Source: Brachyhypopomus gauderio
Lineage: Eukaryota > Chordata > Actinopteri > Gymnotiformes > Hypopomidae
Reading direction: 5' to 3'
Length of the DNA stretch: 64,000 bases
Assembly (NCBI RefSeq): GCF_052324685.1
Contig: NC_135220.1
Coordinates: forward strand, 24,408,823 to 24,472,822
Below, piece by piece: positions 52,801-61,800 of this stretch. Positions within the stretch are counted from its first letter, which is position 1, and every line of letters begins with the position of its first letter. The position numbers and the translations under genes are program-made. Under the pieces are notes generated by a model. The model saw nothing but the letters and a program-made list of their open reading frames with translations. It had not been told where the DNA came from and searched no databases.

Positions 52801-55800
52801 TCAGATGCCAGAGATTCAATCGCTAAGGTGGTCTACGGCAGGGTGTTTGGTTGGATCGTTAGTAAAATTAACGAGCTGCTGGCACATACTCAGGATTCAG
52901 ATGTGGAATTCAGTGAAATAGGTAAATATTCAAATTACCCTGGTTCTATAAAACAGAAAACATTAGAGTTGGTCATTGTTTGAATGACCAAATGCATACT
53001 AACCGTAGCAGTTTCAATGGACCTGGTAATTTTTCTTCAAAAATTTACCTCTCGTAAGCTCTAGTTCAGGAGTGGCCAACCTGCGGCTCTTTGCCTGGTT
53101 TCATGCGGCTCCCCAGCCGGTCCGCTCTCACCTGCATTAACGGTCTGTGCCGTGGCCCGGTTACCTCATCAGCTCTGAGGGCGACACACTGCTACATCTT
53201 TGTGGTGCCCGGTTTGTTTACAAGCCTAGCAAGCCGCTAACACTTTTAAAACCGGCGTAGTGGAAAACAGGAAACTAGCGGCATGAAGTGACTGCTTTTA
53301 GTCTCGTTGGTGAGACGCGGTCTTCTGTCACACGTTTGGAAAGAACTACATACGAGGTGCAGCAAAGGCACTGCAGACGACAAACGGAGTTTATCCACTT
53401 TTAACTTGGAAAACAACAGTTGCGTACATAACAGAGCTCGTAGTGTGCTCCAAACGTGACAAAGTCCTGAAGCATATAACGCCTTATGTTTATATCGAAG
53501 TTTGTGCTTGTTTTTTACTTAATACTTAATTTGTGTCCATTTTACATCCCCCCCGATAGTAATTTACACTCGCCACCCTCCCTCACCCCCCCCCAAATCT
53601 CACTCCAGAGAACTGATCTTGGCAACCCTGGTGATCAGGGCTGGCGCCAAAGGGGGGGGGGGGGGGGGGGGTGGCGTCGCCCCCTCAGGTAAATAATAAG
53701 AGCCATTTATTTTACAACATCGCTACATGGTGTCCCCTCGCCCACAAAAAAACTTCACTCACACTCAACGTGACCAGAAATTTACCAATTCTAGAGATTT
53801 CTAGAGATCTAGACGTTTCTAGAGATCTGGTGAGAGATGATTCTAGTTTTTTTTTTTTTTTTTTTGGAGTTTTTAAAAGTCTTCTTAACGAAGAATAATA
53901 TGATTTAAATTCACTTATAAAGCAGAGGAAGGAGGGCGTATTACCCCTCCCACTTAAAGTAGTGAATGTGGTACTTTGCTGAAGGTACGACTACATTTAT
54001 GTCATCAGATAAATCCAAAATTACGTTTTCTGCATAATATCAACATCAACTGAATGAATGTAAAGTTTGAGATTAATCCAGTTTCTAATGTCCATGCAAA
54101 CTCTTTGAATACTGACATGAAAAAAAACAAATACTCCTGACTTACAAAAGACACATGAATCAACATCAAATTTATATATATATATATATTTTTTTAAAGA
54201 ACTACAGGGTATATGTTATTTAATATTTTGAAATTAGTCTCTCTCACTTTAGGAGATATGGGCCGTTTGACCAATTTGGAATGAGCAAAAGCCATTGTGG
54301 TTTTATCATTGGTATTAAGGTGTTTTTGGAAAGAATCTCTATTGTATTCATTGTAAAATCTTGTCGCATAACATCATTGATAATCTTATTATACTTGATT
54401 TCACCTAACTCTAACCCTAGTCAAAACAGTCACCTCTGAATATAAATTGACATTTATCAGTGCTAAAGGAATTGCTTTGCAGACCTTCTTAAAATCTTTT
54501 ACTATATCAGATCATATTTCTTAACAAAGGATGAGAAATTTAAAAGATCTTCATGACAATCTAAGAGATTCTTTACAAAAATACCAGTCTTTTCTAAATA
54601 TTTACTTCCTACAAACTCTGATTGGCCTATTATTGACAGTCTTCATCCATGTGAAATCCAAAATATCCAAAATATTCAATGACCTTCAAGGGCGGCTGTC
54701 CTTTTATGCCTTTCCGGGGCCTTGAAATCCTTGAAAGTTTGTGAATCTGAAAAAAATAAGTTCAAGGACCCGTGGGAACCCTGTTCAGATATTCTGTACA
54801 AAATCTATTTAAGCATTGCTGTCTCATGTGAACTGCACTTCATTGAAAAATTAATATTAACTTGTGTCTTAAATATGTCTTATTAACATTGTTGGTACTT
54901 TTTGGTGGTGTAAAAACTTTTTTCTCCTTTTAACTTTGAATGTATTTACTATGTTGAAGTGTTCAAAACCTCCAAGGACTAGAAATTCATATGCGTTCAC
55001 AGTTTGCATAGTTCAACATTTCCATGGGACGCCTTGTTTTGCTGTTTGTAGGTATACTTGACATCTTTGGGTTTGAGAATTTTGGTGTGAACCGATTTGA
55101 GCAGCTCTGCATCAATCTTGCGAATGAGCAGCTGCAATATTTCTTTAACCATGTAAGTATCTGTGCACATGCATGACCCCTTACTCACATGACTGCTCTC
55201 TGTGCTGTTGAGCATATTGCAATCGTCTGTACTTGAAACACTGGTACATCCCGTTTTTCAACTTGTCGTTTGTAAGCAAACCAACATGCTTCAAGATTTG
55301 GTAAAACGTTGTTACCCAAGAGGAATAACGTGCTGTAAAATAAACATGACATTCTAAATGGCAGGTTTCATATTGAGCTGAGTAAGATGGAGAAGTTCTT
55401 GCCTGCAAGTTCTGTTGATCTTATGTGACCAACCACTACCAATTATTACAGTGTACCCTTTATGATGATGATGATGATGATGACGATGATGATGGTTGAT
55501 TGTTAGTTAGCTTTACCTCATTGCCTGGCCTTCATGGAGCGTACATTTCATACTTTCTGAAAGGAGGCAGTTAAAGTCAAAATCCATATTTTGTTGTGGG
55601 ATATGGTTTCTTTTAAAATTCAGTTGGTCTTTTGTTATTTAATGTATTCCATTTGTTTGATCTACGATATTTGTATTGGTAGGTTGCTGAGCAGGAATCA
55701 TTTTTCATAGAATCAATATGATCCAGCACTGTTCAAAGATGTTCAGCTGACAGGGCTATCAATAATTTTGGCTTTAGCCCTTGTTTACTGCAGAGCTTAT

Positions 55801-58800
55801 TGGAGTTCCCTCTTTCCACAGCACATCTTTCTAATGGAGCAGAATGAATACAAAGAGGAAGGAATCCAGTGGGAGACCATAACCTTCAAGGATAACAAGC
55901 CCATTCTGGTAAAGCACAGAATCAGTCTTCCTTGCTCTTACTCCCGCTCTGAGCTCTGAGGTAAATCCCATCCAGTCCTGGTAACTCCTTTTTTGCTTCT
56001 GACCTTCTCCAAGAGCCACTTATATCACCATATAAAGGTTGCAGGCTGGGTGTGTGTCTTTTGTTCTCTAAAGTTTGTATGTACAACCTTCAGGCTGTAT
56101 GTTCCTGCCCACCGAGCACGAACCTTCGTCTGTAATTATGGCTGCTAGTCCTGCCCAAATGAGCAAACTGACTTTGTTCTTAAACGAAAAGGCAACAAAA
56201 CTATGCACTTCATACCAGAGATTTTAGCAACAAATTTCAACATGCTGAAATTGGTTCTGGGCGATATGGGCCAAAAATGACACAAAGGCACTATTAACAT
56301 TCAGCTGTACATGTGATGTACATGAGAAATTGCTTAAAAAGAAACTATTGCTATATATTTAATAATTATGATGCTAAGTCATAATTGAGAAAGTAAGTCA
56401 TCATTGAGACAAATGTGCTCTGCTGTTTCTAAAATATTCAAGAAACATTCAAAAATGTATATCTTGATATAAAACCATATAGTATTTATTTAACCTTTTA
56501 GGTTAAATTTGAAATTATTTTGTATAGTTTTATACACCGAGCAATTCGCATTTATGCTAGCAGATTGTGAAGCCTCATCTTGTATCTCCTATAAAAATAT
56601 ATCGATATTTCTTAAAAATCCTAGTTAGGGCTGAACAATAACTCAATATCAATATATATCGCAATAGAAAATGTTTCAATAACGGTGATATGACTTTTAA
56701 ACAATTTTTTTAATTTTCAATATTTCGATAAACACTATTTACAACATTACAATGTTCATAACAGGAGGAGAGAGAGGTAAAGAAGAGAGTGCAGGCAGGG
56801 TGGTGTGGATGGCATAAAGTGCCTAGCTGTAAAAGGAGTACCACTGACCGCAATACAAATGTGACTAAATGAGCTTTGTGTCAGGACTGACTCTGGCACG
56901 GCTGCCCCTATCGCCACCTAGGGAAGCTCATGTGTCACTTTTCATCAATGCAATCAGCAGTTTCAGATCGTTTATTCATGTTACTTTGGGAAGGGTTTTG
57001 CATTGTCCTCATCTCGTTTGATAGAGCCGGTTACTTCCCGTGGCGTCCTTAGTTTGTTTTTCCCTGGTTTTCACTTCGCGTTGATTATTCCGCATTCTCC
57101 CGTTTTTCTCCCCGCATCTAGTTTCTCCGTGAGTGTCATTATTTTTTTCATTTGTTGCCTCGTGTTGTGCATAAGTCGGCATAATGATTACTGTCCTATT
57201 CCCGTATCTGTTGTTATGGAGGTTTAAGCACTACCCTCTCCCATGGACTGGCGTTTGGGTTCGCTCCACTATAAAAATCTCCATGGTGGAACTCGCGTTT
57301 GAGTCCTAACACACCTCGACGAGCGATAATAAAGCAGATGAAATGGTTGATAAAAGGGGTAAGACTAAAGGTGTCAAACGTATTCACATTCATTACTTGG
57401 GTAGATAAGGTTTACTTCTGTAGAAGTTGAAGTATCAACTCAATCTTTTGACTCAAGTAAAAGGACGAGTACTGGTTTCAAAACTACTTAAAGTATAAAA
57501 GTAATGTAAGGGGAAAATTGCCATTAAGGACAAAAATGTAAGCCGTGTCACAGGGCCTATAGGGCACCCCTCCCCCCAAAACGTTTTTCTAAAAGCCATA
57601 ATGACTAATGTTTTTTTTAAATGTCAATGTTAAAAAATACGGATGTACTAGGCTAATTGTTTCAGCCCTATATATGCCAATTAAAATGCATTTTACTAAA
57701 ATGAATTCTATTTTATTAAAACAAATAAAAGTCTGACAAAAAATAATTACTCCAGAAAAGTATAGATATTAAAAATTTCTACTTCTACTTAAGTAAGGTA
57801 ACAAAGTACTTTGTTACTTGACATCTCTGGGAAAGATTAATTCTGTGGTGTGGAAGTGGTTTGGCTAAGGAAGATATTAATATTGACAAAGCCGACGAGT
57901 TTTTTTAATTTGACCGTGATGTCGTGCTTCATAGGCAATATGAAGGCTGAAGACAAATAAAAGGTTGACTTATTTGTACTACAGTCATGGCCAAAAGTTT
58001 TGATAATGACACAAATATTATATTTTCACATGGTCTGCTGCCCTCTGGTTTTTGTATGTTTTGTCAGATGGTTTTATCACGTACAGAAACATAATTGCAA
58101 TCATATTAAGAGTAACAAAAGCTTTTATTGACCGTTAGAATGAGTTAATGCACCAAGTCAATATTTGCAGTGTTGACCCTTCTTCGGGACCTCTGCAATT
58201 CTCCGTGGCATGCTCTCAATCAACTTCTGGACCAAATCCTGACTGATAGCAGTCCATTCTTGCACAACCAATGCTTGCATTTTGTCAGAATGTGTAGGTT
58301 TTTGTTTGTCCACCCGTCTCTTGATGATTGACCACAAGTTCTCAATGAGATTAAGATCTGGGGAGTTTCCAGGCCATGGTCCCAAAATCTCTGTTTTGTT
58401 CCCTGAGCCATTTAGTTATCACCTTTGCTTTATGGCAAGGTGCTCCATCATGCTGGAAAAGGCATTGTTGATCACCAAACTGCTCTTGGATGGTTGGGAG
58501 AAGTAGCTCTCGGAGGACATTCTCGTACCATTCTTTATTCATGGCTGTGTTTTTAGGCAAGACTGTGAGAGAGCCGATTCCCTTGGCTGAGAAGCAACCC
58601 CACACATGAATGGTTTCAGGATGCTTTACAGTTGGCATGAGACAACATGTGTTGTGAAAAGCGCTATACAAATAAACTTTGATTTGATGAGACAAGACTG
58701 GTGGTAGTGCTCACCTCGTCTTCTCCAAACAAGCTGTTTTCCAGATGTCCCAAACAATCGGAATCGGAACATTCATCAGAGAAAATGACTTTACCCCAGT

Positions 58801-61800
58801 CCTCAGCAGTCCACTCCTTGTACCTTTTGCAGAATATCAGTGTGTCCCTGATGTTTTTTCTGGAGAGAAGTGGCTTCTTTGCTGCCCTCCTTGAGACCAG
58901 GCCTTGCTCCAAGAGTCTCCGCCTCACAGTGCGTGCAGATGCACTCACACCTGCCTGCTGCCATTCCTGAGCAAGCTCTGCACTGCTGGTGGCCCGATCC
59001 CGCAGCTGAAACACTTTTAATAAAGAGACGATCCTGGTGCTTGCTGGTCTTTCTTGGGCACCCTGGAGCTTTTTTGGCAACAATGGAACTTCTCTCCTTG
59101 AAGTTCTTAATGATGCAATAGATTGTTCACTGAGGTTAGGCCATTTTTGTGCAGTGCAATGATGACTGCACGTGTTTCTTTAAAGATAACCATGGTTAAC
59201 AGAAGAGAAACAATGATGCCAAGCACCAGCCTCCTTTTAAAGTGTCCAGTGGTGTCATTCTTACGTAATCATGACAGATTGATCTCCAGCCCTGTCCTCA
59301 TCAACACCCACACATGTGTTAATGGAGCAATCACTGAAACGATGTTAGCTGGTCCTTTTAAGGCAGGGCTGCATTGAAGTTGAAATGTGTTTTGGGGGAT
59401 AAAGTTCATTTTCTAGCCAAATATTGACTTTGCAATTAATTACTGTTAAGCTGATCACTCTTTATAAGATTCTGGAGTATATGCAAATTGCCATTATTAA
59501 AACTGAAGTAGTAGACTTTGTAAAAATTAATATTTGTATAATTCTCAAAACTTTTGGCCATGACTGTACAGTGAGTCACCGCTTAACGACGGGTCAGGTT
59601 AACGACGGACCGGAGATAGGACTAACTCGGTGCGCGGAGGAGCAGTGGCTGCACAGTAGAGTGTTGTGTACGATAAGCTGAGGCAGCGTAGCCTCCACCG
59701 CAGCCCATCTCGGCAACGCGATCGCTCTTTCTCACGCTGTACGCACGCACAAGAACATTTAGTTTTTTTCTATACTGCATTTATGATTAAAGCGTATCTA
59801 AATCTAGGGTCACGCTTAACGACGAAAACTGCTTTACGATGGACTTTGCCGTCTCTAACCCCGCCGTTAAGCGGGGACTCACTGTATTTTTATTTCTAAA
59901 GTAAATATAGTTTTATAAGATGTTTTATATACTTAACATACATTTGTAGATACAGACATCCGTTGTGGGCATTCTTGCCAGTTTTCTGTAGCTTTTATAT
60001 TATTCATATCGATATCAGAATTATATCGTACTGACTGAAATTAATAAATATATTGAGATATAAATTTTGTCCATATTGTCCAGCCCTAGTCCTAGTTGAA
60101 ATCCACTTAATGGGATGGTAGTCAGCTGCTTATTATTGTGAAAACACTGCAGCAGAGCCGGAGTGGCTAATCGGGAGATTTGGGAGGATTCCCGATGGGC
60201 CGGCTCATGTCAGGGCCGATTGGGAGGGAAAAATAATTTTGGGCCGGATTTGGACATGAAACTCCCGGGCTGAAAAAGTGTCCCACTCCGGCCCTGCACT
60301 GCAGTATGAGATTAAATTTGTCACTGTGTCTAATCCAATATTGGTTATCTCATTTTGAAGGGATTGATCACCATGTCTCATTTTGATTATGAAGGATCAC
60401 CATAAGACAACAGGGCACGCAAGTTTGCAGAATTATATTAGTCAGTCTTTCAACAATCAATATTTAATGGACATATATTTGTCTCCTTCAGGACCTGTTC
60501 CTAACAAAGCCCATTGGGATACTGTCCTTGCTGGATGAGCAGAGTGCCTTCCCTCAGGTGCGTGCAGGGGTTAGTTGCAGGACCTCTCCCCGTGGGCTTA
60601 GTCACATCTCAGTGGGTTCCTGTTTTTGGTGGACGATTGGCTTATTGGCACACATTCACGCTGGGGGTTTGTAACCACTGTGTTTAGAGATTCGTTTTAG
60701 AACATGTTTAGAACCCGTTTAGAACTATGGTGCTACAATTGTATGTCTTCATACACGTGCTGGTAACACCTACAGCAAGGTTTGTACAGACCAGAATTCC
60801 TTCTTGATCTGGTCATTGGTCTAGTTAACAAGATACCAAATTTGTGAAAATTGCACACAGATGTCTCGCATCGAGTGTAGAAATCCTCCATTGTGTGCTC
60901 ATTTGTCAAAGTCCCCTTTAAATCTCAAATGTTCTTGTTCAACTTGCAGGCCACAGATGGGAACTTTGTGGACAAGCTGAACAGCAAATTCAAAGCCAAT
61001 CCCCACTATGATGTGGTGCGGAGTCACTGTCCCCTCTTCGCTATCGTGCACTATGCAGGCAAGGTATGCCCGAAGCAGAAAAAGGTTAATTTGGTGTGTT
61101 TGTACCGTGCTTACATTTGCATGACTTGTCGGCACAGCACATGTTGACTTCACAAAGTTGCACACGCTTGGTGTATTTGAAGCCTTCGACCTCTCTGGCC
61201 TCTTTAGGTGCAGTACAATGCCAGTGGCTTCCTGGAGAAGAACAGAGACAATATTCCAGCCAACATCCGCACACTCTTCATCAACAGCATCACCCCGCTG
61301 CTCAGCGTGCTCTTCTCTGGTAGGAATCTGATGTGTCTGTACAGAACAGCACAGCTGGCAAGGAGAAATTCTGCACAAGTTTGCTTAATTTTTAAACTGT
61401 GTAGAACAGGGGTGCCCACAAGTTTTCAGCTTGCGAGCTACTTATAAGATGACCAAGTCAGAAAGATCTACCTCGCCTCGAGTGTAAATTGTTGATGGGG
61501 GTGGGGGTGGTGGCGAATGTAATTTGTTGACGGAGGGGTGGGGGGGGTGGCGAACGTAAATTGTTACCGGGGTGGTGTGTATATATATACAACCGTCAGT
61601 CCAGATGGACGATTCAAAAAGTAGTCATTCATCCACTACTTTTTAATGTCATGCGATCTACCCACATTCCTTCGCGATCGACCGACACTTCCGGTCGATC
61701 GCGATCGACGTAATGGGCACCCCTGGACTAAAGTGTGTGCGTGTGTGCGCACCTATATGTGTATTTTTGTGGATGTTAACATCACAATCGCAGGTTAAGC

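Larger units (their letters stand above)
56626..60088. mobile_element. hAT-like element in myosin intron 12, host to two later insertions
   Basis: The ends TAGGGCTGAACAATA and TATTGTCCAGCCCTA are inverted (14 of 15). The flanks ATCCTAGT (56,618-56,625) and GTCCTAGT (60,089-60,096) match at 7 of 8, consistent with an aged 8-bp hAT duplication. The interior has broken transposase-like bits, for example V-W-K-W-F-G near 57,850, as in ZBED/hAT N-termini. A Tc1 (57,982-59,566) and a MITE (59,569-59,884) are inserted. It inflates myosin intron 12 to 4.6 kb. Confidence 0.65.
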
